A stretch of 8,850 bases of DNA from Planctomycetota bacterium (lineage in GTDB: Bacteria; Planctomycetota; Phycisphaerae; WQYP01): contig JAJYGE010000193.1 of NCBI GenBank assembly GCA_021785155.1, positions 1 through 8,850 of the forward strand, written 5' to 3'. A model generated the notes under the pieces. It saw only the letters and a program-made list of their open reading frames with translations. It made no database searches and was not told where the DNA came from. Positions within the stretch are counted from its first letter, which is position 1, and every line of letters begins with the position of its first letter. Both the position numbers and the translations under genes were made by a program. Positions 1 to 6,245 of the stretch are shown in pieces.

Positions 1-29
1 TATGCTCTCAACTCTCTTGGAAGACCGGG

Positions 30-69
30 TTTATAGCGCGGACGCATCCGCCCCGCGTACCGCTATAAA
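30..69. repeat. Imperfect hairpin / inverted repeat upstream of the mla operon
   Basis: A perfect 9-bp inverted repeat (TTTATAGCG at 30-38, CGCTATAAA at 61-69) encloses a second small hairpin (GCGGA at 38-42 with TCCGC at 47-51). No run of T follows it, so it is not a classical terminator for the plus strand. It may be the end of an upstream transcription unit or a copy of a dispersed intergenic repeat. Positions 1-29 show nothing else recognisable. Confidence 0.45.
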
Positions 70-84
70 TTAGACCACCCATAC

Positions 85-111
85 TTGCCAATTCCAAAAT
101 CCGGTTATGAT
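85..111 (+). promoter_or_regulatory. Candidate sigma70-type promoter for the mla operon
   Basis: TTGCCA at 85-90 and TATGAT at 106-111 each differ from the -35 and -10 consensus by one base. The spacer is only 15 nt, which is short and lowers confidence. Transcription would begin near 118, leaving a leader of about 35 nt before the ATG at 152. The in-frame ATG at 107 would lie inside the -10 box, which argues for the later start of the first gene. Confidence 0.35.
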
Positions 112-151
112 AAATAAGTGTGAATGCTGGTTTGTCCGGGGCGTGGCAGTC

Positions 152-553
152 ATGGTTGGTAAGTATGTGATTCTGATTGTGGCAACGCTGCTGCTGACGG
201 GTTGCGGGTTTCTATCCCTGGGGCAACCTAACTTGGCCAGTGATGATCCCGCGCAGAAAATTCCTGCGATCAAATCGGCCGCTCACCATCATGACTCCGC
301 CGCCATTCCTCTGCTGATAAAAGCGTTGTCCAGCCAGGATTCGGCTATCCGCTTTTATGCCATTTATGCGTTGCATAAAATCACCGGTCATGAATTTGGA
401 TATGTTTATTATGCCTCTGGGGCTCGCCGCCGCGTGGCCATTGCACGTTGGAAAAAATGGCTTGCCGCTCAACATTCAACGCACTTTCACCTGCCGGTTG
501 CCAAGACCAAACCAGCGGCTCCCATTTCCGCAATACCGAGGAGGCCTTCATGA
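152..553 (+). CDS. Small HEAT-repeat lipoprotein heading the mla operon
   Basis: This encodes a 133-residue protein. Residues 1-18 form a lipoprotein signal peptide: a Lys at position 4, a hydrophobic stretch, and lipobox L-T-G-C with the acylated Cys at 18. The mature part has one clear HEAT-type helical pair: a segment with IPLLIKALSSQD, then IRFYAIYALHKITG, ending in an RW-KKW tail. That pattern is familiar from small planctomycete HEAT proteins. The rest is a His-rich linker and a Pro/Ala-rich tail. I chose ATG 152 over the in-frame ATG at 107 because it puts the signal peptide at the N-terminus; GGGG at 138-141 is a modest ribosome site. The stop overlaps the next start (ATGA, 550-553), so it is translationally coupled to the Mla genes. 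An envelope partner or scaffold for the transporter is inference; its biochemical role is unknown. Confidence 0.8.
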   Translation: MVGKYVILIVATLLLTGCGFLSLGQPNLASDDPAQKIPAIKSAAHHHDSAAIPLLIKALSSQDSAIRFYAIYALHKITGHEFGYVYYASGARRRVAIARWKKWLAAQHSTHFHLPVAKTKPAAPISAIPRRPS

Positions 554-1029
554 TATTTATGAAAAAGCCGGTGCAAAAAGTCGCCCTTGGAACCGTTGAA
601 GATCTCGGCGCGGGCCGCATTTTTTATCGCCTTAACGCGGGCATGACCTTTGATCTTATACCGCAATTACGGACGGAACTGCTGGAAGCAGTGGACCATT
701 TCCAGCCAAAAAAAATGATTTTCGAACTGGGGCAGCTTAATCGCTTCGGTGGCGCAGGCCTCGCGATACTTGTGGAAATCCTCCGCCATCTTCCACCGGA
801 TGCCCAACTCTATCTGGCTCATCTGCATAAAGAAGTACGCGGTGTCATTGAAATTGGTCATCTTGATGATATGGTCATCATCATAGACGACATGCCCGCC
901 GCGCAAGCCGCTGAACTTTTAGCGGGTTCATCCTGCCCGGTTCCCAAAGACTGTCCAGACTGTTTGCCACCGTCGCCCCACAATCTCGCGGCCCAAACCT
1001 CTGGAGGTGCTGATGCGAGCGGCGATTGA
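550..1029 (+). CDS. STAS-domain protein, divergent MlaB-like subunit
   Basis: This encodes a 159-residue protein with a STAS fold over about residues 10-125, the domain type that MlaB contributes to the cytoplasmic face of MlaFEDB, where it stabilises the ATPase. The start is set by GAGGAGG at 538-544, five bases ahead of ATG 550, and by overlap with the previous stop. The usual STAS signature (a hydrophobic strand, then Asp-Ser/Thr, then an Ala/Gly-Leu helix) is readable as IFELGQLNRFGGAGLAILVE. The Asp-Ser/Thr pair is replaced by Gly67-Gly68, so the normal phosphorylatable or functional hydroxyl residue is missing. A C-terminal tail of about 35 residues carries a Cys cluster (Cys129, Cys135, Cys138) and is otherwise Pro/Ala/Ser-rich. 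Its end overlaps mlaE by 17 nt. Equivalence to MlaB rests on domain and context, not on close similarity. Confidence 0.75.
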   Translation: MIFMKKPVQKVALGTVEDLGAGRIFYRLNAGMTFDLIPQLRTELLEAVDHFQPKKMIFELGQLNRFGGAGLAILVEILRHLPPDAQLYLAHLHKEVRGVIEIGHLDDMVIIIDDMPAAQAAELLAGSSCPVPKDCPDCLPPSPHNLAAQTSGGADASGD

Positions 1030-1783
1030 ATTTGTTGGTGATTTTTTCTATTTACTTCTGGACACACTCCGTGCCATCATGCCAGCATTGTCTAACGGTC
1101 GCGGAAGAGTTCTGGCTTGGCGGAATATATGGATGCAGATGAATCGCATCGGCGTGGAAAGCATTCCCATTGTCTGCCTGGTGATGTTCTGTATCGGTGC
1201 GATATTGGCTATGCAGATCGCACCGGAACTCGCCAGGTTCGGCATTGTTCCGGTGACCGCCGACGTCGTAGCCCTGGCGACATTCCGTGAAATGGGGCCG
1301 CTGGTTTCCGCCGTCGTCATGACCGGTTTTGGCGGTGCGGCCATCGCCGCGGAAATTGGCACAATGGTGGTGGGGGAGGAAATTGAAGCCATGGAGGCAA
1401 TGGCCATCGATCCCATCCGCTTTCTGGTCGTGCCGAGGGTGCTCGCCGGGATGGTAATGATGGTATGTCTGACCGTGCTGGGTGATCTGGCCGCGATGTT
1501 TGGCGGATTGGTGGCGTCCGCACTGCTGCTGCATCTTGGCGCTTTGCAGTACGTTCATCACGCCCTGGCGATTTTGAAAGTCGGAGATTTTCTTACCGGT
1601 TTGGTCAAGGCGGGCGTATTTGGCGTGCTGATCACCGCGATAGCCTGCTTCCTGGGATTAAAAGTCCGCGGTGGCGCGGAAGGTGTAGGCCTCAATACCA
1701 GCAAAACGGTGGTCTTCACCATTGTCGCGTTGATTGTGGTGGATTTAATTTTTACCTCCGTATTTTTTTATCTGGGCGTGTAA
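1013..1783 (+). CDS. mlaE: MlaE-family ABC transporter permease
   Basis: This encodes a 256-residue polytopic inner-membrane protein, the permease subunit of an Mla-type phospholipid transporter. It begins with an amphipathic segment, followed by several hydrophobic helices. The family's most conserved block is clear: a REMGPLVSAVV stretch, then AAEIGTM, then EAMEAMAIDP (about residues 125-134) and PRVLAG. The cytoplasmic EAME...DP part is the coupling region that docks on the ATPase. The position where many homologues have Arg in a GR-GAA motif reads GFGGAA here. ATG 1013 is chosen because GGAGG at 1003-1007 sits five bases upstream; GTG 1007 would place the ribosome site inside the start codon. 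The gene overlaps the STAS gene by 17 nt and shares TAATG with mlaF, so all subunits should be made together. Confidence 0.92.
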   Translation: MRAAIEFVGDFFYLLLDTLRAIMPALSNGRGRVLAWRNIWMQMNRIGVESIPIVCLVMFCIGAILAMQIAPELARFGIVPVTADVVALATFREMGPLVSAVVMTGFGGAAIAAEIGTMVVGEEIEAMEAMAIDPIRFLVVPRVLAGMVMMVCLTVLGDLAAMFGGLVASALLLHLGALQYVHHALAILKVGDFLTGLVKAGVFGVLITAIACFLGLKVRGGAEGVGLNTSKTVVFTIVALIVVDLIFTSVFFYLGV

Positions 1784-2616
1784 TGTCGGAACCGTTGATT
1801 CAACTTCAGGGCATCTGCAAGAGCTTCGGCGACACGCGTATCTATCATGATCTGAATCTCGATATTTTCCCCGGTGAAACGCTGGTGATCATGGGCGGAT
1901 CTGGTTCCGGAAAATCCACGCTTCTTCGCGTGCTGATGGGCCAGTTGAAAATAGATGCCGGAAACGTATTGATTCGCGGGCGGACGCTCGATGAAATGAA
2001 TCGTGGCGAACTTGATTCCTGGCGAAAATCAGTTGGAGTGCTGTTTCAAAGCGGTGCACTGTTTAATTCCATGACCCTGCGGGAAAATCTGGCTCTGCCC
2101 GTGCGGGAACACACCGATCTCGATGATGAAACAATTGATCTCATGGTGCAAATTTATCTTCAACTCGTCGGCCTGCGGGAACATATTGATAAATTGCCCG
2201 CGGAACTTTCCGGCGGTATGAAAAAGCGCGGCGGCCTGGCCCGCGCGCTGATGATGCAGCCGCGCATTTTATTTTATGACGAGCCAACAGCTGGCCTGGA
2301 CCCGGTAAGCACCGCCCAAATTGACGAACTGATCATGAATTTGAAAAACAAAATGGGGGCTACCAGCGTCGTGGTAACCCATGATATGCAATCAGCTTTT
2401 AAACTCGCTGATCGCCTGGCTTTGTTATTCGACGGAAAATTTGCCGCCGTTGGCTCCGTGGAAGAATTCCGCACCATCACCAACCCGCTGGTGCGGCAAT
2501 TTGTGGATGGCCGATTGGAGGGGCCATTTGTCAATCCCTCCGATCAATGCAGTTACAAATCTCAACTTCTGGGACGCAAGATAAACGAGGTGCCGCATGG
2601 CCAAAAAACAACGTGA
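1783..2616 (+). CDS. mlaF: MlaF-family ABC transporter ATP-binding protein
   Basis: This encodes a 277-residue ATPase that powers the MlaE permease. All ABC motifs are intact: Walker A GGSGSGKST (residues 38-46), Q-loop Gln89, signature LSGGM (142-146) followed by KKR, Walker B ending in Asp166-Glu167 within ILFYDEPTAGLDP, and switch His200 in VTHDM. The SGGMKKR form, in place of SGGQ, is characteristic of the MlaF/Ttg2A group. The start codon overlaps the mlaE stop by one base (TAATG), and the C-terminus overlaps mlaD by 20 nt. The C-terminal 40 residues follow the usual V-G-S-V-E-E-F segment and a conserved VRQFVDGR-L-GP; a tail of about 27 residues is not conserved in a way I can place. 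Length matches the family. Confidence 0.95.
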   Translation: MSEPLIQLQGICKSFGDTRIYHDLNLDIFPGETLVIMGGSGSGKSTLLRVLMGQLKIDAGNVLIRGRTLDEMNRGELDSWRKSVGVLFQSGALFNSMTLRENLALPVREHTDLDDETIDLMVQIYLQLVGLREHIDKLPAELSGGMKKRGGLARALMMQPRILFYDEPTAGLDPVSTAQIDELIMNLKNKMGATSVVVTHDMQSAFKLADRLALLFDGKFAAVGSVEEFRTITNPLVRQFVDGRLEGPFVNPSDQCSYKSQLLGRKINEVPHGQKTT

Positions 2617-3775
2617 CGCCTTTCGTGCCGGCGTTTTTATGCTTTTAAGCATCATGCTGATTCTGGTGATGATCGTAGCCATTAAAGGTTTCGCCCGCGT
2701 ATTTGAGCCTGTGCAGGTGCGGGCGGCCCGCTTCTCGTTGCGTGATGATCTCGGTGGATTGCAGGTGGGAGATAATTTGCGCGTCGCGGGTTTTACCGTT
2801 GGAGAAATTCAATCCATCAGCCTGATAACCAATGTAAAAAAGCCGTTTGTCCGCGTCACATTCACCATGCCCCAAAAATATACCCTGCGTACCGGTGCCC
2901 AGGTGGTGATCGGTGGCACCATCACCGGAACAAGCTGGTTGAATGTTGAAAGCCTCGGTTCCGGCACGCCGCTTCCACCCGATTATGTTTTAATTGGCCA
3001 CCCCAGCGGAATCAGCCATGCCCTGGCAACCGTCGCGTCACTGGCCCCGCAAATCAAAGCCATGGTCACGCAAGTCCGCACCACAACCGTGCCGCTTATC
3101 AATGCAGATTTAACCAAGCTCGGCACCACCGAAGATTCCATCCATACCGCGGTCACGAGTGCCACCGGTGTGCTGAATTCGGTGCATGATGAAATTCCGC
3201 CGGTCGTGGCCAAATACAATCTTGCCGCGGATAAAACCGCCTATGCCATGGATCAGGCCGGCAAATTGCTGCATTCGGGGCGAAAAGGGGCTATTGTAAA
3301 TATCAATGCCGCTACCGCTGAAATCAAAAAAGCCATCCCCGCCTTATTAACCAAGGCTCAATCTGATCTCAATGAGCTTCACTCCACACTCACCAACAGC
3401 ACCGCCCTTACCGCGAAAGCTCGAACACTTCTCGCCGCCAATCAGGATCGGATCAACGGTATGATTCGCGCTTTGCACGGTGCTTCGGTAAATCTTAAAA
3501 CTTTCGCGGTGGAAATTCGCCACAGTCCCTGGCGGCTGCTTTACAAACCCAGTAAGAATGACATCAACAACGTTGAAATTTATGACGCCGTGCGCGAGTT
3601 TGATCAAGCCGCCCGGCACCTGCAGCACGCCGCTGACGTGCTGAAAGCAACCGCCGTAAATCCCGCAAGTCCCGCCGAACAGACGCGACTGCATCACCTG
3701 ATGGATCAACTTAACACCACGTTCAGCCAATTCCAGCAGGTGGAAAATAAATTCTGGAAGGCGGTTAAAAAGTAA
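2597..3775 (+). CDS. mlaD: MlaD-family MCE-domain lipid-binding protein
   Basis: This encodes a 392-residue protein. One membrane anchor covers about residues 10-29. An MCE domain follows at about 35-130, with the familiar D-L-GGL--GD-LRVAGF-VGEI pattern and a second half containing IGGTITGTSWLNVE. The remaining 250 residues have long stretches of helical, Ala/Lys-rich sequence with few glycines, probably elongated helices. MlaD rings sit on MlaE in the inner membrane and bind lipid in a central hydrophobic pore. This protein is about twice the length of E. coli MlaD and closer to the longer MCE proteins of planctomycetes and chloroplast TGD2, so the C-terminal helices may reach across the periplasm. 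GAGG at 2587-2590 precedes ATG 2597 by six bases, within the end of mlaF. No clear terminator follows. Confidence 0.9.
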   Translation: MAKKQRDAFRAGVFMLLSIMLILVMIVAIKGFARVFEPVQVRAARFSLRDDLGGLQVGDNLRVAGFTVGEIQSISLITNVKKPFVRVTFTMPQKYTLRTGAQVVIGGTITGTSWLNVESLGSGTPLPPDYVLIGHPSGISHALATVASLAPQIKAMVTQVRTTTVPLINADLTKLGTTEDSIHTAVTSATGVLNSVHDEIPPVVAKYNLAADKTAYAMDQAGKLLHSGRKGAIVNINAATAEIKKAIPALLTKAQSDLNELHSTLTNSTALTAKARTLLAANQDRINGMIRALHGASVNLKTFAVEIRHSPWRLLYKPSKNDINNVEIYDAVREFDQAARHLQHAADVLKATAVNPASPAEQTRLHHLMDQLNTTFSQFQQVENKFWKAVKK

Positions 3776-3791
3776 GCCCTGTCGATACGTT

Positions 3792-3833
3792 ACCAAATAC
3801 CAAATGCTAAATACTAAATACTAAATACCAGAT
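3792..3833. repeat. Six tandem AT-rich heptamers
   Basis: Six uninterrupted 7-bp units run ACCAAAT, ACCAAAT, GCTAAAT, ACTAAAT, ACTAAAT, ACCAGAT, starting 16 bp after the mlaD stop. The block is much more AT-rich than its neighbourhood. It has no coding sense and no terminator shape. It looks like a slippage-type microrepeat. The stretch from 3834 to the intron start holds nothing else recognisable apart from the intron target bases. Confidence 0.85.
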
Positions 3834-3871
3834 GCCGTCCGCCGCCGATCCGTGCCACAATCCATCCAATT

Positions 3872-3889
3872 CTTCGTCCCGGCGCGCCG
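3872..3889 (+). other. Group II intron target bases IBS2 and IBS1
   Basis: IBS2 CTTCGTC (3872-3878) is complementary over all 7 nt to GACGAAG at 3996-4002 (EBS2). IBS1 CGCGCCG (3883-3889) is complementary over all 7 nt to CGGCGCG at 4161-4167 (EBS1). IBS1 directly abuts GTGCG at 3890. The last ten bases before the intron, 3880-3889, are also a perfect palindrome (CGGCGCGCCG). Confidence 0.7.
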
Positions 3890-4365
3890 GTGCGTCAGTG
3901 AAACCAGTGTGTGTCTTGTGACGGATGTTCCAGATACCATGGAATGACCTGCTTACCATGTAGCGGCATGGGCGTGACGATCGGGCAGCTGGCGTGACGA
4001 AGCCCCGTGTGCGCGAAGCTATGAGCCGTAACGCTAAGTGAATCCAAAACAGCCTCGATATAGGAATTCCGAGTGGCCAGCCCGTCGGTAAGGGTGAAGC
4101 CTATAACTGCTGGGAACCAAGCAGGAATAAACCCGGCAGACTCGGCGGGGTGCAAGGGAACGGCGCGTAGCGACAGACCAGACTGGGAACTGAGAGATCC
4201 GAATCGGACGGGGGTGATGCCCCGGCACCCCACGGGAATCCATAACCGCGGTGGTGTTCCGATACGGAAGTCGGATGGGTTCGTAGTAGCTGTGAAGCGG
4301 GGTAATTCCCGTGGAGCCAAGGAACCCTGCCAAAGATAAGCCGAAGTTAAAGAAAGGAGACCCGC

Positions 4366-5760
4366 TTGAAGGAACCATTGCCCGCAACTACGGAGAAAGC
4401 GAAAGTGCCGATACCCGATACGTTCTTAAAGAACGTGGATGGCCTTCCGCCGAACGTCTTCTTGCTGCGACGGAAGCTATACCTGAAAGCTAAACGTGAA
4501 CCGCAATTCAGATTCTATGCGTTGTACGACCGCATCTACCGGATGGATGTGCTGTGGTGGGCTTGGCAGCGTGTACGACGGAACAAAGGCTCTCCGGGTC
4601 TCGATGGCATAAGCATCGAATCTCTGGAAGCCAATCCGGAAGCCGCGTTGGCCATGCTGGAGCAAATCCAGCGGGAACTGACGACCAAGACCTACAGTCC
4701 TCATGCGGTGAAGCGTGTGTACATTCCGAAAGCCAACGGCCAGCAACGTCCGTTGGGCATCCCGACGGTCAAAGACCGCGTGGTGCAGATGGCGGCAATG
4801 CTGATACTGGAGCCGATCTTCGAGGCCGACTTTCAAGACTGCTCGTATGGATTCAGACCGGAACGGTCCGCCCACGACGCCTTGAAACAGGTAGAAGCGA
4901 ATCTCCGGTCCGGACGCACGGAAGTGTACGATGCGGATCTGAAGAGCTACTTTGACACGATCCCCCACGACAAGCTGATCAAATGCCTGGAACGACGAAT
5001 AGCCGACCGATCGGTGCTGGGGCTGATTCGCCAATGGCTGACGACCGCCGTGGTTGAAACGGACGGAAAAGGCGGGCCTCCGCGAAGAAGCTACCCCAAG
5101 GCGGGAACCCCGCAGGGGGGTGTCATATCTCCCTTGCTGGCGAACCTGTACCTGCACTGGCTGGATGTGCGATTCCATCGTGCGGAAGGGCCGTACCACT
5201 GGGCGAACGCTCGGCTGGTACGCTACGCCGATGATTTTGTCATACTGGCAGAAAATATCAGCGAACGGGTGAGCCGATACGTGGAAGATATCGTGGAAAA
5301 GTGGATGGGTCTGACGGTTAATCGCGATAAAACTCGCATTGTCCACTTACGTGACCCCAAGGCGAGCCTGGATTTTCTGGGTTACACATTCCGCTATGAC
5401 CGAAGCCTGTATGGCCGTGGGCCGCGGTATCTCAATATGATACCGTCGGAAAAATCCATGCGTCGTATACGGGATAAAGTGCGTGCCCTGACCGCACCGG
5501 ATAGAAACTGCGTTCCGATATCCAAGGTGATTGCGGAACTCAACCAAACCGGGCGATCATGGAAAACGTATTTCAGTCGTGGCTACCCCAAGAAATCCTA
5601 CTGCGAATTGAACGACTACACCCGCGACCGGTTGGTAAGACACCTTCTACGCAGAAGCCAGCGTGGCCATGCCAAGCCGGCGGAACGCCGATGGTGGGAC
5701 TACCTGCTGCTGCTGGGCTGGAAACCGCTGTGTGTGCCCTTGCCCGGCTGTCACCCGTGA
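4366..5760 (+). CDS. ltrA: Group II intron reverse transcriptase/maturase
   Basis: This encodes a 464-residue protein that helps the intron RNA fold and splice and copies it into DNA during retrohoming. The finger and palm motifs appear in order: RPLGIP (128-133), YGFRP (161-165), the first catalytic Asp191 in [14 protein letters not shown] (247-252), and YADD (287-290), which supplies the other two catalytic aspartates. The thumb/maturase X domain follows, with [10 protein letters not shown] as its most recognisable piece. No Cys-pair HNH endonuclease domain is present at the C-terminus, so second-strand cleavage cannot come from this protein. Translation starts at TTG 4366, six bases after a strong AAGGAG (4354-4359). 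The frame is open throughout and the catalytic residues are intact, so the protein looks functional. Confidence 0.95.
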   Translation: MKEPLPATTEKAKVPIPDTFLKNVDGLPPNVFLLRRKLYLKAKREPQFRFYALYDRIYRMDVLWWAWQRVRRNKGSPGLDGISIESLEANPEAALAMLEQIQRELTTKTYSPHAVKRVYIPKANGQQRPLGIPTVKDRVVQMAAMLILEPIFEADFQDCSYGFRPERSAHDALKQVEANLRSGRTEVYDADLKSYFDTIPHDKLIKCLERRIADRSVLGLIRQWLTTAVVETDGKGGPPRRSYPKAGTPQGGVISPLLANLYLHWLDVRFHRAEGPYHWANARLVRYADDFVILAENISERVSRYVEDIVEKWMGLTVNRDKTRIVHLRDPKASLDFLGYTFRYDRSLYGRGPRYLNMIPSEKSMRRIRDKVRALTAPDRNCVPISKVIAELNQTGRSWKTYFSRGYPKKSYCELNDYTRDRLVRHLLRRSQRGHAKPAERRWWDYLLLLGWKPLCVPLPGCHP

Positions 5761-5785
5761 GTGCCGAAGGAAGAAATCTTTGGGT

Positions 5786-5818
5786 GAGCCGGATGCGATA
5801 ATTCCGCCTGTCCGGTTC
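5786..5818 (+). ncRNA. Group II intron domain V (catalytic hairpin)
   Basis: GAGCCGGA (5786-5793) pairs with TCCGGTTC (5811-5818) to form the basal stem, with the catalytic AGC triad at 5787-5789. The distal stem is GCG (5795-5797) with CGC (5805-5807), flanked by mismatches, and the loop ATAATTC is not a GNRA tetraloop. The characteristic purine run GATGAGGGGG follows at 5819-5828. Confidence 0.85.
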
Positions 5819-5824
5819 GATGAG

Positions 5825-5865
5825 GGGGCCGCAGTAGTAATCGTGCTGCTGCGCCTCTACTCGTA
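5825..5865 (+). ncRNA. Group II intron domain VI with branch-point A
   Basis: GCAGTAG (5831-5837) pairs with CTGCTGC (5846-5852), with one G-T wobble, under the loop TAATCGTG. The purine-rich strand before it can partly pair with the CCTCT strand after it, leaving A5859 as the likely bulged branch point. No other A lies between 5841 and 5858. Confidence 0.6.
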
Positions 5866-5937
5866 AGCGTGCACCGCTATACCGATTAGGGGTTCCGGCA
5901 ACGGCGCACCGCGTCGCAATTTATGTTTCGGGGGATG

Positions 5938-5969
5938 GCACACATTGTGGTGCGGGCTTCCCAGCCTGC
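5938..5969. repeat. Hairpin-rich intergenic repeat resembling a dispersed PVC-type element
   Basis: GCGGGCT (5952-5958) and AGCCTGC (5963-5969) form a 7-bp stem (one G-T wobble) with loop TCCC. It is preceded by GCAC/GTGC arms (5938-5941 and 5950-5953). On the minus strand this reads as a QAGKPAP-like peptide, which resembles the spurious peptides produced by a widespread bacterial intergenic repeat with a GGCTTC-AGCC core. Membership of that family is inference. Confidence 0.35.
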
Positions 5970-5995
5970 TCGACCGGATGTCCGTGAACGGGTAC

Positions 5996-6038
5996 CTCTA
6001 CTCTACGGACTCTACTGCTCAACTCTCTACTGTTCTCT
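5996..6038 (+). repeat. Three imperfect 14-15 bp repeats beginning CTCTACT
   Basis: CTCTACT occurs at 5996, 6010 and 6025 in a pyrimidine-rich tract, spaced 14 and 15 bp apart. No function is evident. The rest of the interval 5866-6115 shows no coding sequence or terminator that I can support. Confidence 0.5.
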
Positions 6039-6115
6039 GCTCCGCGGCAACAGCCGCCGCCACGGGTGCCCGGAAATATTGCTACACCCTTCTCCGTCCA
6101 TATACCTGCATCTGG

Positions 6116-6145
6116 TTGACTCGATAGCCAGCCAACGAGTATCAT
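6116..6145 (+). promoter_or_regulatory. Sigma70-type promoter of the crcB fluoride operon
   Basis: TTGACT (6116-6121) and TATCAT (6140-6145) match the -35 and -10 boxes at five and four to five of six bases, with an 18-nt spacer. Transcription would start near 6152, putting the riboswitch aptamer about 15 nt from the 5' end of the RNA, as is typical for riboswitch leaders. Confidence 0.6.
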
Positions 6146-6166
6146 TAAGACCGTTGTATTTTCAAG

Positions 6167-6217
6167 GGTGATGGAGTTCACCTGAACCGTTCCGGTTTTC
6201 CGGAACTGATGACTCCT
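6167..6217 (+). ncRNA. Fluoride riboswitch aptamer (crcB motif)
   Basis: The layout matches the known fluoride aptamer. GGTGA (6167-6171) pairs with TCACC (6178-6182) as the pseudoknot. GGAGT (6173-6177) pairs with ACTCC (6212-6216) as P1. GTTCCGG (6189-6195) pairs with CCGGAAC (6200-6206) as the second stem under a TTTT loop. The conserved TGAACC joiner and the CTGATGACTCCT segment are present. The aptamer binds fluoride through magnesium ions and turns on the downstream genes. Its position directly ahead of crcB is the classical context. Confidence 0.95.
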
Positions 6218-6238
6218 GGCGGGATTAATCGCCGGGAG
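6213..6238 (+). promoter_or_regulatory. Alternative hairpin competing with riboswitch P1
   Basis: CTCCTGGCG (6213-6221) pairs over 9 bp (one G-T wobble) with CGCCGGGAG (6230-6238) around the loop GGATTAAT. Its 5' strand reuses the P1 bases 6213-6216, so aptamer and hairpin compete. Its 3' strand can also pair with the left arm of the downstream terminator (6231-6236 with 6249-6254). Confidence 0.6.
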
Positions 6239-6245
6239 ATCGTGT

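Larger units (their letters stand above)
3890..5865 (+). mobile_element. Complete group II intron with internal maturase gene
   Basis: This is a self-splicing and retromobile RNA of about 1976 nt. It starts with GTGCG (3890-3894), the conserved GUGYG 5' end, directly after the IBS1 bases. Domain I contains EBS2 (3996-4002) and EBS1 (4161-4167). Domains II-III lie between about 4180 and 4345. The maturase gene occupies domain IV, and domains V and VI close the element. Having both EBS1 and EBS2 points to a IIA/IIB-type intron and argues against IIC, which targets terminators. The 3' end is placed near 5865 because the only suitable bulged A in domain VI is A5859 and the branch point normally lies 7-8 nt from the end; it is uncertain by a few bases and does not finish in the usual A-pyrimidine. 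The element sits between mlaD and the crcB promoter and breaks no recognised gene. Confidence 0.85.

Noticed and set aside
7..17. 11-bp exact match CTCAACTCTCT at 7-17 and 6018-6028
   Set aside because: In a window of this size several 11-mer matches are expected by chance, and the surrounding bases do not extend the match.
1052..1561. 169-codon minus-strand frame opposite mlaE
   Set aside because: Very His-rich antisense translation of a membrane protein, with no family resemblance.
3907..3913. GTGTG as an alternative 5' end of the intron
   Set aside because: The bases directly upstream do not provide the 7-nt IBS1 match, whereas GTGCG at 3890 abuts a perfect IBS1.
3895..4387. Two long open frames on the minus strand before the maturase
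   Set aside because: They lie wholly inside the structured domains I-IV of the group II intron, have no ribosome site and resemble no protein.
4477..5346. 289-codon open frame on the minus strand opposite the maturase
   Set aside because: It is the antisense of a clear reverse transcriptase whose frame carries all catalytic motifs; its composition is rich in His, Arg and Gln with no recognisable domain.
5995..6006. CCTCTACTCTAC as the true 3' end of the intron or of a second intron
   Set aside because: No domain V or domain VI precedes it within the required distance, while a full domain V-VI pair ends near 5865.
5921..6181. Minus-strand frame between the intron and crcB
   Set aside because: It reads through repeat DNA, the crcB promoter and the riboswitch aptamer; its QAGKPAP-like peptide is of the type produced by intergenic repeats.
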